Shown here: piece by piece, positions 8,771 to 18,013 of the stretch
Position numbering within the stretch: the first letter of the stretch is position 1
Layout: each line of letters opens with the position of its first letter
Assembly: GCF_000689415.1 (NCBI RefSeq)
Contig: NZ_HG322950.1
Span: forward strand, 2,673,501 to 2,737,500
Direction: 5' to 3'
Origin: Pseudomonas knackmussii B13
GTDB taxonomy: Bacteria > Pseudomonadota > Gammaproteobacteria > Pseudomonadales > Pseudomonadaceae
DNA: 64,000 nt
The notes under the pieces: generated by a model
Seen by the model: only the letters and a program-made list of their open reading frames with translations
What the model was told of the DNA's origin: nothing
The model's database searches: none
Position numbers and translations under genes: made by a program

Positions 8771-9646
8771 ATGCTCAAGCACTGGCCCCCTCTGAATGCC
8801 CTGCGCGGTTTCGAAGCCGCCGCCCGCCTGGGCAGCTTCCACAAGGCCGCCGAGGAGCTGCACCTCACCCAGTCGGCGATCAGCCAGCAGATCCGCAGCC
8901 TGGAGAGCTTCCTCGAACAGCCGCTGTTCCATCGCCAGGGGCGCAAGGTGGCGCTGACCGATGCCGGCTTCGACCTGCTCAGCACCACCCAGGCGCTGCT
9001 GCAGCAACTGGCCGTGGGCATCCGCCGCCTGGATCAGTACCGCAAGCCGAACCAGCTGGTGGTCAACACCACGCCGGCCTTTGCCCGCCATTGGCTGGTG
9101 CCGCGCCTGGGCGACTTCCATCGCCGCCACCCGCAGGTCGACCTGTGGCTGCTGACCACCGACGAGACGCCGGACATGGCGACCCAGACGGTCGACGTCG
9201 CCGTGCGCGACGACCTCAGCGCACAGGCCGAATGCACCTTCCGCGTGCTGCTGGAGGACCGCCTGTATCCGGCCTGTCATCCGGCCGTGCTGGCGCAGCC
9301 GGAAGCGGAGCGGACCACCCTGCACGGCGAGCGCGAGATGGACTGGGCCTATTGGCAGCTGCAGGGCGGTGAGCCGGTCGGGCAGTGCGCCAAGGGCCTG
9401 AACTTCTCCGATCCCGGGCAGTTGCTCGACGCCGCCTGCTAGGGGCTGGGCATTGCGCTGGTCAGCCGCCTGCTGGCCGGCGACGCTCTCGCGAAGGGCA
9501 ATCTGGCGGCGCTCACCGAACAGAGCGTGCGCGGCGCCAACTGGGCCTGGCTGGTGCACCGCGACAGCGAGCGCAACGCCCTGGCTGGGGACTTCTGCCA
9601 ATGGCTGGCACAGCAGCTGGAGGCGGGGGATGGTGACTTCTGCTAA
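8771..9646 (+). pseudogene. LysR-family regulator divergent from aguA, interrupted by an in-frame amber codon
   Basis: The first 223 residues hold a full LysR winged helix (LNALRGFEAAARLGSFHKAA, then LTQSAISQQIRSLE) and most of the effector domain. At 9440–9442 the frame meets TAG (AAC-stop-GLGIALVSRLLAGD). The same frame then continues through the conserved C-terminal block to TAA at 9644–9646, giving a normal ~290-residue LysR if the TAG were CAG. The expected residue there is Gln, as in the usual QGLGIAL. So a single C-to-T change truncates the protein. It lies divergent from aguA with 133 bases between, and would be its natural regulator. Confidence 0.88.
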
Positions 9647-9683
9647 AAAGACGGCCTCCTTTCCCGTGCCCCAGGACGTTGCC

Positions 9684-10220
9684 ATGACCACCGCCTTGCT
9701 CATCATCGACGTACAACAGGCCCTCTGCAGCGGCACCGGCGCCGCCCATGACATCGAGCGCGTGCTGCAGCGGATCAACGGCCTGAGCCAGCTGGCGCGC
9801 GCCGCCGGCGTGCCGGTGGTGCTGGTCCAGCACGAAGAGCCGGACGGCGACTTCCGCTACGACAGCGACGGCTGGCAACTGGCCGAAGGGTTGCTGGTGG
9901 GCGAGGGCGATGCGCGCGTGCGCAAGACCACGCCGGACTCCTTCAACGGCACCGACCTGGCCGAAGTGCTGAACGAACTGGGCGTCGACGGCCTGGTGAT
10001 CTGCGGCCTGCAGACCGACTTCTGCGTCGACACCACGGTGCGCAGCGCCCTGGCCAAGGGCTACGACGTGACCCTGGTGGCCGACGCCCACTCGACCGTC
10101 GACAACGCCGTGCTCAAGGCCGAGCAGATAGTCGCGCACCACAACGCCACCTTCTCCAGCATGAGCAGCTTCGCCCCGCGCCTGCTTGTGCTGCCGGCGG
10201 CCGAGGTGAGCGTCCGCTAG
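9684..10220 (+). CDS. Isochorismatase-family cysteine hydrolase
   Basis: This 178-residue cytoplasmic protein carries the family triad: Asp9 in LLIIDVQQAL, Lys81 in VRKTTPDSF and Cys114 in GLQTDFCVDTTVR. ATG 9684 has CAGGA-type ribosome-site sequence 8–12 bases upstream. Length and motifs fit the amidohydrolase or nicotinamidase-like branch acting on a small amide, but the substrate is not determinable. It is 37 bases downstream of the broken LysR gene and may be co-transcribed with it. Confidence 0.9.
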   Translation: MTTALLIIDVQQALCSGTGAAHDIERVLQRINGLSQLARAAGVPVVLVQHEEPDGDFRYDSDGWQLAEGLLVGEGDARVRKTTPDSFNGTDLAEVLNELGVDGLVICGLQTDFCVDTTVRSALAKGYDVTLVADAHSTVDNAVLKAEQIVAHHNATFSSMSSFAPRLLVLPAAEVSVR

Positions 10221-10375
10221 TCGGCAAGCGCGCACGCTGTGGCGTGGTGGCGGTCCTAACCCGCAGGAGCGGTCGGGCCCGCTACCTATACTCAATGAAG
10301 ACGCCGTGCCGGGGAGGGGCGGCCGGGCATCGGCAATGACGCGGTACGGGCGGGCCGCGCAGCGAGTGCGTCGCC

Positions 10376-11443
10376 ATGAACGCTGTTCCGCGATCGCTAT
10401 CCATCCTCCGCTGGCTGCTCGCCGCCGCGCTGCTCGGGCTCGCGCTGACGCTGTGCGGTTGTGCCGGGCACCCGGCGAAACCGCCGGTACCGGTCTCGCC
10501 GGCGACCTGGCGGCAGGTCGACGCGGACCTGCAGGCGGCCTCGCAAGCCGCCAGCGGCAAGGCCGAGGACTACGCGCAAGGCGCCATGCAGAACTGGATG
10601 GACCTGGTCTACCAGCGCACCGATGCGGACTTCATCCCCTGGTTCTCCAGCTACTGGACCCAGGAATGGCTGGGCGTGCGGGTGGCCTGGTACAAGCTCG
10701 GCGCGAAGAACGACGAGGAGCCGGCCACACGCCTGGCCAACTACCTGCAAGGGCAATACCGCAAGCGCGTGCTCGACGCGGTGGGGCGGCAGATGGACCC
10801 CGACTCGATCATGCAGGCCTCCACCGATTACTACCTGCAGGAACTGGGAGCCCAGGTGAAGGCGATGCCCGGCCGCTACGGCATCGCCCAAGGCGATTTC
10901 GACCGCCGCCTGCAAGACATCCCGGCCATCGTCCTGGGCCCGCCGGAGGCGCGCAACGCCTCGCTGTTCCAGCTGCTCCACGCGCGTTCGCCGCAGTCGG
11001 TGCCGGCCTATACGGCGCTGCTCGAACACGTGCGCCAGGCCGGCAAGGCCGGCACCAGCGTCGAGGAACCGGACGCCGGCATGGCGGCGGTGGCCAAGCA
11101 GACCAGCGAACGACTCGTCGGCGAGATGACCGTCGGCGGCGCGGCCAGCGCAGTTGCCTCGGCGGTGGGCAAGGTGGCGGGCGCGATGATCTCCCTCGGC
11201 AGCCTCGGCTTTAGCGTGATGAGCCGCGACAAGGCTCGGCCGGAAATGGAGGTGCAGCTGCGCAAGAGCGTCAACGCGGCCTTCGACGAGCAATGGCTGA
11301 AGCTGATGAACGACCCCGACAGCGGCGTGCTGGCCGGGGTGCGCTACCTCTCGATACAGGTCGAAGGCAACCTGCTCGAAAGCGAACAGCCACGCGTGCA
11401 GACCGCACCGCAGTCGGTCCCGGATGCCGGCGAGGCGCCTTGA
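10376..11443 (+). CDS. Large predicted lipoprotein of unknown function
   Basis: This 355-residue protein has a lipoprotein signal peptide (LAAALLGLALTLCGC, with Cys29 as the lipidated residue). I do not recognise a named domain. The mature protein is largely helical, with DFIPWFSSYWTQEWLGVRVAWY and a Gly/Ala-rich hydrophobic stretch near residues 257–280 (GGAASAVASAVGKVAGAMISLGSLGFSV) that may be a membrane or glycine-zipper segment. It converges with the DUF2235 gene at 11453–14233, ten bases apart. Together with the other lipoprotein at 14282 it frames that enzyme, so a partner or immunity role is possible but unproven. Confidence 0.75.
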   Translation: MNAVPRSLSILRWLLAAALLGLALTLCGCAGHPAKPPVPVSPATWRQVDADLQAASQAASGKAEDYAQGAMQNWMDLVYQRTDADFIPWFSSYWTQEWLGVRVAWYKLGAKNDEEPATRLANYLQGQYRKRVLDAVGRQMDPDSIMQASTDYYLQELGAQVKAMPGRYGIAQGDFDRRLQDIPAIVLGPPEARNASLFQLLHARSPQSVPAYTALLEHVRQAGKAGTSVEEPDAGMAAVAKQTSERLVGEMTVGGAASAVASAVGKVAGAMISLGSLGFSVMSRDKARPEMEVQLRKSVNAAFDEQWLKLMNDPDSGVLAGVRYLSIQVEGNLLESEQPRVQTAPQSVPDAGEAP

Positions 11444-11452
11444 GCAGGCAAC

Positions 11453-14233
11453 CTAATCCAGCCTCGGGGCGCAGGCCGCTGGCGCTGCGGCAGGCGCCGC
11501 AGCAGTGCCCTGCCTCTGCAGAGGGCATTCGCACCTGAGCGTTTGCGCGTCTGCGGTCGGAGATGCGGGACTGGCGGAGCGAAGGGGCCGGACACTGCCA
11601 TCTGGATGCAAATGCTCGACCGTCACCTGCGCGGTGCCGCGATTGTTCTCGTAGAAGTGGCCGACATTGAACGGCCAGCTCAGCACTGCATCGTTCACGT
11701 AGAGATAGAGCGTGCCGCTGGCGTCGGCGGTGATCTCGGCCGTCAGGGTGCGATGGTCGTCCGGTGTCGGTTGCTCGCACATCAGCTCCTGCGCTTCGGC
11801 GTCGCTGATCGGCGATGTAGCCGATTCCTTGACCCGCGAGGCATCCACGTTCTCGTAGCGGTGCTCGGTGAAGGGGGCGAGCGGATCCAGCGCGAATTCG
11901 TCGTTGCCCTTGGCGCCGATTCGGGCGATGGGCTTGAACCAGTCCTCCAGCCATTGGCGCTTCAGTGGCGAGAAAAGTACGAAGACCGGTGTGCTGGAAG
12001 GCCGTCCGGCGACATCGGCGCGTTGGTAGGCATCGAACCAGTCACCCCGGGTTTTCAGAGTGATGCGGTAGCGGGCGCCTTTCTCCAGTTGGATGCCGGT
12101 GTTCCAGCAGAGGGAGGCGGTATCGAAGATGTCGCTGGCTTCACCCGATGCGCTGCTGGACGCCTGGCAATAGCTACCCCGTGTGTCGCCGATGTCGAAC
12201 GCCAGGCGGATTACCGATTCCGTCAACAGCACCAGGAACAGCAGGATGACCAGGCCGGGGACGAGGTAGTCGGTCAGGTAGCCATACCAGGTCGCCAGGG
12301 TCTTGTTACGCCGGAGCGTTTCCGCCAGCTGCAGGGCGAAGGTTCTGGGCAGCGGGGTAGTCGGCGATGCCGATGCGCGAAGCGTGTCGCGGGCAGCGCT
12401 GACGATTTTCAGGCGGTAGCTACGCCACCCGGCGAGCAGCAAGGTCAGTACGGCGGTGCAGGCGAGCTCGAGTGCCATCAGGTTTTGCGCAGCGGCAGGC
12501 TCGAAGGCCGGCCCGAGCCAGACCGCGAGTGCCGACATCGCAAACAGCAGCCCGATGACTAGCGTCACATTGCGGCCATTGCGCTCGGACTGCCGTTGCC
12601 AGGCGAGGTACTTCGGCTGGAATTGCCGGTGCCAGGCCAACCGGGCGCGATCGCCGATGCGTGTCTTGAGTCGACCGCTCATGTAGAGCGAGGCTCCCAG
12701 CCCGGCGGCGAGCAGGGCGAAAGCATCGGGCGCCATGCTGAAGGCGCGGGTCCATAACGTGCTCACGTTGGGAAGCAGGTAGCTCAGCCCCTGCAGGCCC
12801 CGGCGAATCAGCTCGTCCGAGTTGGAGCCGGCCCACTCGGGCAGGTTGCTGGCGAAGGTTGGCATCAGTAGCAACAGGGCGCCGAACAGCAGCGTCAGCA
12901 GGTAGGTCAGCTTGCGCCACCAGATGGTGTCCGCCACGATCGCCAGCGCGCCGGGCGGCGGGTTGCTCAGGGCCGTACAGGCACTCCAGGTGGCCGCTTC
13001 CTCGGCGCGAAGGGCTGCGCTCGTCATGCCCATCAGGGGCACCGTCTGGAGGGGCGCTGTCGGCTGCAGGACGCCCTGGACGATGGTCTTGCAGATGCCG
13101 CTGGGCGCCAGGACCCGGAAATTGCGGGGGAGGGGCACAGGCACGTAGTAGTCCTGCCCGTCGACCATGCGGCGGATCACGCTGCCATCGATGATCGGCA
13201 AGATGGCTGAACCATCGACCTTGCGCCAGTGCTCCAGGCGCCGTGGTGCGTAGCGGTAGAGGGTCGCGACGCCGGCGCGCGAATCGTATAGACGGGCGCA
13301 GGCGGATTTCTCCATGACCACTCGGTCCACGGCGTCGGGCAGCAGGACGACCCCGGCGTGGCTCGCTTCGCTCATGATCCAGTGCAGGGGGACCAGCGAC
13401 AGCCGATCCTCGGGATAGCCGCCGCCGACATTGCTGTGCACCCCGGCGAACCAAACCTGCAGCAGCCGGCCGGGCGGTACATCGCCTTTGGCGACCATCT
13501 GATCCTCTCCAGCTTCGTCCCACAGCAATGGATGGAATGTCTGCCGCTGGTCGTCCAGGGACAGGGCATGGCGGGCGGCAACGACATTGGTGGACAGCTT
13601 CAGATCGGCGAACACCAGGGGCCAGATGGCAAGGTCGATTGCTTTCTTGAGGGCCTCGATGGGGACCTCATAGGCCTCGACCGTATCCCACAGGCCGAGG
13701 AACTGGATCTTCACATCCGCCGTGTTCCACGCGGGGCTGTAGGGCGCGCGCTGGCGCAGGGCGTCGTAGCAGCGCAGCGCCGCATCGCGCAGCCCGCGCA
13801 TCAAGATCACCAGCGGGCTGAAGGAGTGGAAACGCTCGCTGCGGTAGTGGCGATAGGCGGCCCTGGCCAGCCGGTCGAGCTCCTCCTCGCTGCTGGGGCG
13901 AACCAGCCCCTCGAAATGGATCAGCCCGACCAGCAGGCGAATGGTGAAGGCGCCGCGGCTGAAGCCGAAGCCACAGATCTCGTCGCCATCCTCGTAGTTG
14001 CGGCAGACGAACTTGTAGAGGTCGATGACGTTGCGCTTCAGGCCCCAGCCGAAGGCACCACCCAGGGCGGCCAGGTACTTGTTCGATGAGGTGCCGACAC
14101 CGTCGTCGTAGTAGGCCTTCTGGCTTCCATCGCGCAGGTCGACGGCCTGGAACAGGCGCCAAACGTTGGTTTTTTCCGCCTTGGCGGAGCTGTTGCCGGT
14201 GCCATCGGAGAACAGCAGCAGTCGTTTGGGCAT
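11453..14233 (-). CDS. DUF2235 alpha/beta-hydrolase with C-terminal membrane segments (Tle1-like phospholipase fold)
   Basis: The 926-residue protein (ATG 14233, GGAG about 13 bases upstream) starts with KRLLLFSDGTGNSS, the DUF2235 entry motif, and has the nucleophile elbow GFSRGA with Ser92. LWDTVEAY and GVHSNVGGGYPED contain the likely Asp and His. DUF2235 is the catalytic domain of the T6SS phospholipase Tle1 family. Unlike most Tle1 proteins this one has about five hydrophobic helices in its middle third (LTYLLTLLFGALLLLMP, VTLVIGLLFAMSALAVWL, YLVPGLVILLFLVLLTESV and others). A soluble ~250-residue tail follows. No VgrG or PAAR is adjacent. It is 48 bases downstream of a lipoprotein gene on the same strand. 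Confidence 0.82.
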   Translation of the reverse strand: MPKRLLLFSDGTGNSSAKAEKTNVWRLFQAVDLRDGSQKAYYDDGVGTSSNKYLAALGGAFGWGLKRNVIDLYKFVCRNYEDGDEICGFGFSRGAFTIRLLVGLIHFEGLVRPSSEEELDRLARAAYRHYRSERFHSFSPLVILMRGLRDAALRCYDALRQRAPYSPAWNTADVKIQFLGLWDTVEAYEVPIEALKKAIDLAIWPLVFADLKLSTNVVAARHALSLDDQRQTFHPLLWDEAGEDQMVAKGDVPPGRLLQVWFAGVHSNVGGGYPEDRLSLVPLHWIMSEASHAGVVLLPDAVDRVVMEKSACARLYDSRAGVATLYRYAPRRLEHWRKVDGSAILPIIDGSVIRRMVDGQDYYVPVPLPRNFRVLAPSGICKTIVQGVLQPTAPLQTVPLMGMTSAALRAEEAATWSACTALSNPPPGALAIVADTIWWRKLTYLLTLLFGALLLLMPTFASNLPEWAGSNSDELIRRGLQGLSYLLPNVSTLWTRAFSMAPDAFALLAAGLGASLYMSGRLKTRIGDRARLAWHRQFQPKYLAWQRQSERNGRNVTLVIGLLFAMSALAVWLGPAFEPAAAQNLMALELACTAVLTLLLAGWRSYRLKIVSAARDTLRASASPTTPLPRTFALQLAETLRRNKTLATWYGYLTDYLVPGLVILLFLVLLTESVIRLAFDIGDTRGSYCQASSSASGEASDIFDTASLCWNTGIQLEKGARYRITLKTRGDWFDAYQRADVAGRPSSTPVFVLFSPLKRQWLEDWFKPIARIGAKGNDEFALDPLAPFTEHRYENVDASRVKESATSPISDAEAQELMCEQPTPDDHRTLTAEITADASGTLYLYVNDAVLSWPFNVGHFYENNRGTAQVTVEHLHPDGSVRPLRSASPASPTADAQTLRCECPLQRQGTAAAPAAAPAACAPRLD

Positions 14234-14281
14234 GGTTTTCCATCTCCAGTGCATTCAGGGATGCGATTCGCGCCGACAGGA

Positions 14282-15751
14282 TCAGAGATCGTTCTGGGCG
14301 ACATCGGCCAGTGCCGGGCGGTTGCAGGTCGTGGCGATCTGCTGCACGGCCTTGCGTGCCGACGCGCCGGCGAAGGTCTCGATGATGGAGGCCACGGTTT
14401 CGTTGTTCAGCGAGGCTATGTAGCCGCCCCGGATGAGAACGCCCGTGCCGGTGGTGACCACGGCTTGGGTGCGGTTGCCGCGGATGTCGAGGGTCGACCA
14501 GTCCTTGCCGGGGGTCGTTATGCATTGACCCGGCTGGTCACGCTCATCGAAAAGCCCCTTCACGCAAGCCGTGGATTTTCCTGCCAGGCCCGGAGGGTGC
14601 TGGCCATTGGCGTCGAACACCGCCTCGACCATCACCTGTGCCAGCTGTGGGCCGAGCACGCCGACGGAGGGCGAGGACAGCGTTGGTTTCCAGAACTTCG
14701 CCGACTTTTCGTCGCCGAAGACCAGGTTTACCCCGGCGAACTGCAGATTCTGGCCGAATATCGACACGAAGCCGCTCTGGCCTAACGTCGGCAGCCCCGA
14801 GCAAAGCCCCGCGGTTTGGTTGCAATGGGCCTTCAGCGTGTCCTTCAGCGCCTGTTGCTGGTCGGCGCTCAGGGGCGTCTTCAGCTGTTCGTTGACCCGC
14901 TTGACGACGGCGTCCTCGAAAGCCGGCTGGTCGACGCTGACCTGCAGCCATTGCCCGCCACGGAAATACTCGTCGAAGTAGGTCGAAATGAAGTTGGCCG
15001 TATTGAAGATCGCCACCATGCCGAGCAGTTCAGGGGTTTCCTCGTGCTGGGTTTCCAGGTGGCGGGCGATGCGCTCCGCGGTCAGCAGGGTCAATTGGTG
15101 GAAGGGCGCCAGGGTCGAGAGACGCTGCATAGACGGCTGCAGCGCCTTCAGATCGCTGGCGTGGAACGGCGTGATCTGACTCTTGATGTTGACCTTCAGC
15201 AGGCTGTCATTCTTGGCCTGCACGAAACCGATCAAGGACAGGCCATCGGCGACGGCCTGGTTGTTGGCGGAGTCGTTGGCCGGGTCTTGCACCGACAGGA
15301 GCGGCTCCTCCTGCCGCGCCAGCCAGGGAATGCGCGAGGCGAGTTCCTCGCGCACGCTGCCGGGTACTTTGTTCTGGCCCTGCGGCGTGTTGAGCAGGGT
15401 TGCGGATTGTTCGAGCAGCTTGCTGAACGCCTGTATCTGGCCGTGATCGAGTGATTCGCGGTACAGCGCCTGGCGGTCCGAGGCGCTAGGTAGCGACACT
15501 CCTAGCGTAGAGGGGCTGTCGGTGGCGGCGGGCTCCGAGGTCAGCAGAACACCCTGGCGGGCGTGACGGAAAGCCGCCTGGAGTATTTGCAGGTCTGTCC
15601 CTTTGACGGCCTGGGCTGGAGGCAGATGGCATTCGGGTGGCAGGGTCCGAACATTGGCCGAGGGGCCCCAGGCGCATCCGCATAGCAGCAGGGCCAAACC
15701 ACCGAGGAAGAACAGCGGACGTATCGACGAAAGCGGCAGTGCGGTACCCAT
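14282..15751 (-). CDS. Large lipoprotein in operon with the DUF2235 gene
   Basis: The 489-residue product has a lipoprotein signal (LFFLGGLALLLCGC, modified Cys about residue 26) and a good ribosome site (AAGGAG) before ATG 15751. I recognise no named domain. The mature part has a helical N-terminal half and a C-terminal half with VLGPQLAQVMVEAVFD and RGGYIASLNNETVASIIETFAG. It is co-directional with, and 48 bases upstream of, the DUF2235 hydrolase. Lipoproteins next to Tle phospholipases are often immunity proteins. The size here (nearly 500 residues) is larger than typical, so this is an inference only. Confidence 0.72.
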   Translation of the reverse strand: MGTALPLSSIRPLFFLGGLALLLCGCAWGPSANVRTLPPECHLPPAQAVKGTDLQILQAAFRHARQGVLLTSEPAATDSPSTLGVSLPSASDRQALYRESLDHGQIQAFSKLLEQSATLLNTPQGQNKVPGSVREELASRIPWLARQEEPLLSVQDPANDSANNQAVADGLSLIGFVQAKNDSLLKVNIKSQITPFHASDLKALQPSMQRLSTLAPFHQLTLLTAERIARHLETQHEETPELLGMVAIFNTANFISTYFDEYFRGGQWLQVSVDQPAFEDAVVKRVNEQLKTPLSADQQQALKDTLKAHCNQTAGLCSGLPTLGQSGFVSIFGQNLQFAGVNLVFGDEKSAKFWKPTLSSPSVGVLGPQLAQVMVEAVFDANGQHPPGLAGKSTACVKGLFDERDQPGQCITTPGKDWSTLDIRGNRTQAVVTTGTGVLIRGGYIASLNNETVASIIETFAGASARKAVQQIATTCNRPALADVAQNDL

Positions 15752-16104
15752 GGCAGCACTCCTTACTTGGGCAATCGGGACCGGCCATCCATTGCGTCTC
15801 GTAAGACCTACCGCGCACTACAGGGCGTTCGAAACCGAGCGGATCTGCTGGCCTCGCGTGGGTTGTGGTTACACGCTTGAAGCTAGCCGAACAGTGGCGC
15901 TTTGCTGGCACTTGGCGACTAATGGAGAATTTTTCTCCACTTTCGGCTGTCCGCTCGCGTTGGTGTCCTATTGCATAGGATTGAATTTGCGTCTGGGGGC
16001 AGTGACGTGCGGGCTGGTAATCCCTCGTCGGAAACTCGAAGATTGCCGCGGCCGCCGGCCTTGGGATGAGCGGGCGGAAGTTTTCATCGGTTGGAGTGTT
16101 CTTT
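15752..16104. other. Intergenic region with two short perfect palindromes
   Basis: This 353-base stretch between the divergent lipoprotein gene and thiM encodes no convincing protein. It is less GC-rich than its neighbours around 15910–16000. It holds TGGAGAA-TTT-TTCTCCA at 15923–15939 and TCCTAT-TGC-ATAGGA at 15966–15980, both perfect inverted repeats that could be operators. No TPP riboswitch consensus is visible before thiM. Confidence 0.4.
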
Positions 16105-16968
16105 ATGCCCGCGCTACCCCTCGCCAAACGCCTGCCCACCCTCGACGGCATAGTTGCCGCCCACGCCGAGCTGCGTGCCCGGCGGCCGCTGGTGCAATGC
16201 CTGACTAACGTGGTTTCGGCGAACTTCATGGCCAACGTGCTGCTGGCCGCCGGGGCCTCGCCGGCGATGGTCGACAACCCCGAGGAGGCCGCCGGGTTCG
16301 CCAAGGTGGCCGGTGCCGTGCTGGTCAACCTGGGCACGCCGACCAGCGCCCAGGTCGAGTCGATGCGCCTGGCCGTGCAGGCGGCGAACGCGGCGGGGCG
16401 GCCCTGGGTGCTCGATCCGATTGGCGCTGGCGGCCTGCCTTGGCGCGGCGCGGTAGCCGCCGAGCTGCTGCGACAGAACCCTTCGGTGGTGCGCGGCAAT
16501 GCCTCGGAGATCATCGGCCTGGCCGGGCTGGGCGAGGGTGCGCCGGGCTTCGACAGCTCAGACGACCCCGCGCAAGCGGTGCCGGCGGCGGTGGAGCTGC
16601 TGCGGCAGTGCCAGGCGGTGTCGGCTTCGGGGCCGGTCGATCATGTGCTCGGCTGGGTTGGCGATAGCGCGGATAGCGCCGTGCCGCGCCTGCTGCGCAT
16701 CGGTGGCGGCAGCGCCTTGCTGCCGCGGGTGACGGCTTCCGGCTGCGCGCTGGGGGCGCTGGTCGCGGCTTATCTGGCGGTCAGCGAAGATGCCTTCACC
16801 GCCCTGAGCGCGGCCCATGTGCATTTCGCCGTGGCTTCGGAGCTGGCCGAGGAGGGCAGTCGTGGTCCTGGGACCTTCGCCGCGCTCTTCCTCGATGCGC
16901 TGGATGCGGTGGATGCTGAACTCATCCGCCAGCGCGCGCAGCTGATGCCGGAGCAGGCCGGCGCCTGA
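16105..16968 (+). CDS. thiM: Hydroxyethylthiazole kinase
   Basis: ThiM phosphorylates 4-methyl-5-(2-hydroxyethyl)thiazole in thiamine salvage. The 287 residues start at ATG 16105, chosen because GGAG lies ten bases upstream and the family start (LPTLDGIVAAHAELRARRPLVQCLTNVVSANFMANVLLAAGASPAM) follows directly. ATP and substrate motifs are clear: PWVLDPIGAGGLPWR, RGNASEI and the C-terminal VTASGCALGALVAAYL. No thiE or thiD gene is adjacent. Its stop is 4 bases from the end of the convergent LysR gene. Confidence 0.93.
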   Translation: MPALPLAKRLPTLDGIVAAHAELRARRPLVQCLTNVVSANFMANVLLAAGASPAMVDNPEEAAGFAKVAGAVLVNLGTPTSAQVESMRLAVQAANAAGRPWVLDPIGAGGLPWRGAVAAELLRQNPSVVRGNASEIIGLAGLGEGAPGFDSSDDPAQAVPAAVELLRQCQAVSASGPVDHVLGWVGDSADSAVPRLLRIGGGSALLPRVTASGCALGALVAAYLAVSEDAFTALSAAHVHFAVASELAEEGSRGPGTFAALFLDALDAVDAELIRQRAQLMPEQAGA

Positions 16969-16972
16969 TTCG

Positions 16973-17890
16973 TCAGGCGAAGGCGTCCAGGCCCTGCACC
17001 AGGCGTTGTGCCAGCCGCGGCTCGCGCAAACGCTCCAGCCACCAGTGCAGCGCCGGACCTTCCTGGTCGCCGCGCCAGCCGACGTAGAGGATGTTCGGCT
17101 CGCGCGGATCGGCCGTGGCTTTCTCCACCAACTCGCCGCGCGCCAACAGCCCGCTGACCCGCTGGCGCGGCAGCCAGCCGACACCCAGGCCGGCGCGCTG
17201 GGCGAGGATCTTGCCGCGCATGCTCGGCACCGCCAGCACCGGCTGCCCGCCGGAAACCCCGTAGGTGCGGCCTTCGCCGCTGCGTGAGGAGTCCGCCACC
17301 ACCACCGCGCGGTGCTCGGCGAGCTGGGCCCGGCTCAGTGGCTCGGTGGCCTTGGCTAGCGAGTGTTTGGGCGCCACGGCGAACACCCAGTCCATGCGAC
17401 CCAGCTCGAACCAGCGCAGAGAAGGCGTCGCCGGTGGCTCGTTGGTGGCGCCTATGACCAGATCGGCGTGGCCATCGCGCAGCGCCTCCCATACGCCTTT
17501 GAGCACTTCGTGGGTGAAGCGCAGCGACACGCCTGACTGCAGCGAGTCGAACGCGTCTATCACCGGCAGCAGGCTGTCGAACTCCAGCAGCTCGTCCGTG
17601 ACTATCCAGAGCCGGCTCTCCCAGCCGTTGGCAACCTGCTGCACGCGACGGGTCAGGCGCTCGACGTCCTGCTGCAGGCGCTCGGCCTCGCGCGCCAGCA
17701 GCTCGCCGGCCGGGGTCAGCTGCAGGCGGTAGCGGCGGCGGTCGAAGAGCAGGGCATCGAAGCGCTCCTCCAGCTGGCGCGCGGCGTAGGACACGCTGGA
17801 AGGCGCCTTGCCCAGGCGCGCGGCGGCGCGGGACAGGCTGCCGGTGTCGCGGATGGCTTGCAGCAGGGCGAGTTCTTCGGTGGCAAGCAT
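16973..17890 (-). CDS. LysR-family transcriptional regulator, divergent from a glutathione S-transferase
   Basis: This 305-residue regulator has an N-terminal winged helix (ELALLQAIRDTGSLSRAAARLGKAPSSVSYAARQLE) and a complete two-lobe effector domain ending in GWLPRQRVSGLLARGELVEK. ATG 17890 begins directly before the HTH. It is divergent from the GST gene at 18014, and the 123-base gap holds repeated TTCGAA motifs, so it probably regulates the GST–VOC pair and itself. The inducer is unknown. Confidence 0.92.
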   Translation of the reverse strand: MLATEELALLQAIRDTGSLSRAAARLGKAPSSVSYAARQLEERFDALLFDRRRYRLQLTPAGELLAREAERLQQDVERLTRRVQQVANGWESRLWIVTDELLEFDSLLPVIDAFDSLQSGVSLRFTHEVLKGVWEALRDGHADLVIGATNEPPATPSLRWFELGRMDWVFAVAPKHSLAKATEPLSRAQLAEHRAVVVADSSRSGEGRTYGVSGGQPVLAVPSMRGKILAQRAGLGVGWLPRQRVSGLLARGELVEKATADPREPNILYVGWRGDQEGPALHWWLERLREPRLAQRLVQGLDAFA

Positions 17891-17891
17891 G

Positions 17892-17939
17892 TTCGAAACC
17901 TTCGAATGTTCTGGTCGGTTGAATCGTACGTCATTCGAA
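17892..17939. promoter_or_regulatory. Candidate LysR operator (TTCGAA repeats)
   Basis: Three TTCGAA cores lie between the divergent LysR and GST genes, at 17892–17897, 17901–17906 and 17934–17939. TTCGAATG at 17901–17908 and CATTCGAA at 17932–17939 form a perfect 8-bp inverted repeat. The spacing and position, next to the LysR start, suit an autoregulatory LysR binding region. Confidence 0.45.
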
Positions 17940-18013
17940 CGAGGGCGCTGCAACATCCTCCCCAACGGCGCTACCGAATCCCCGGTACGCCGATCCGCCA
18001 TCGAGGATGCCCC

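Noticed and set aside
15752..16104. TPP riboswitch before thiM
   Set aside because: The CUGAGA and ACCUGAUCUGG-type core sequences are not present. Only palindromes are seen.
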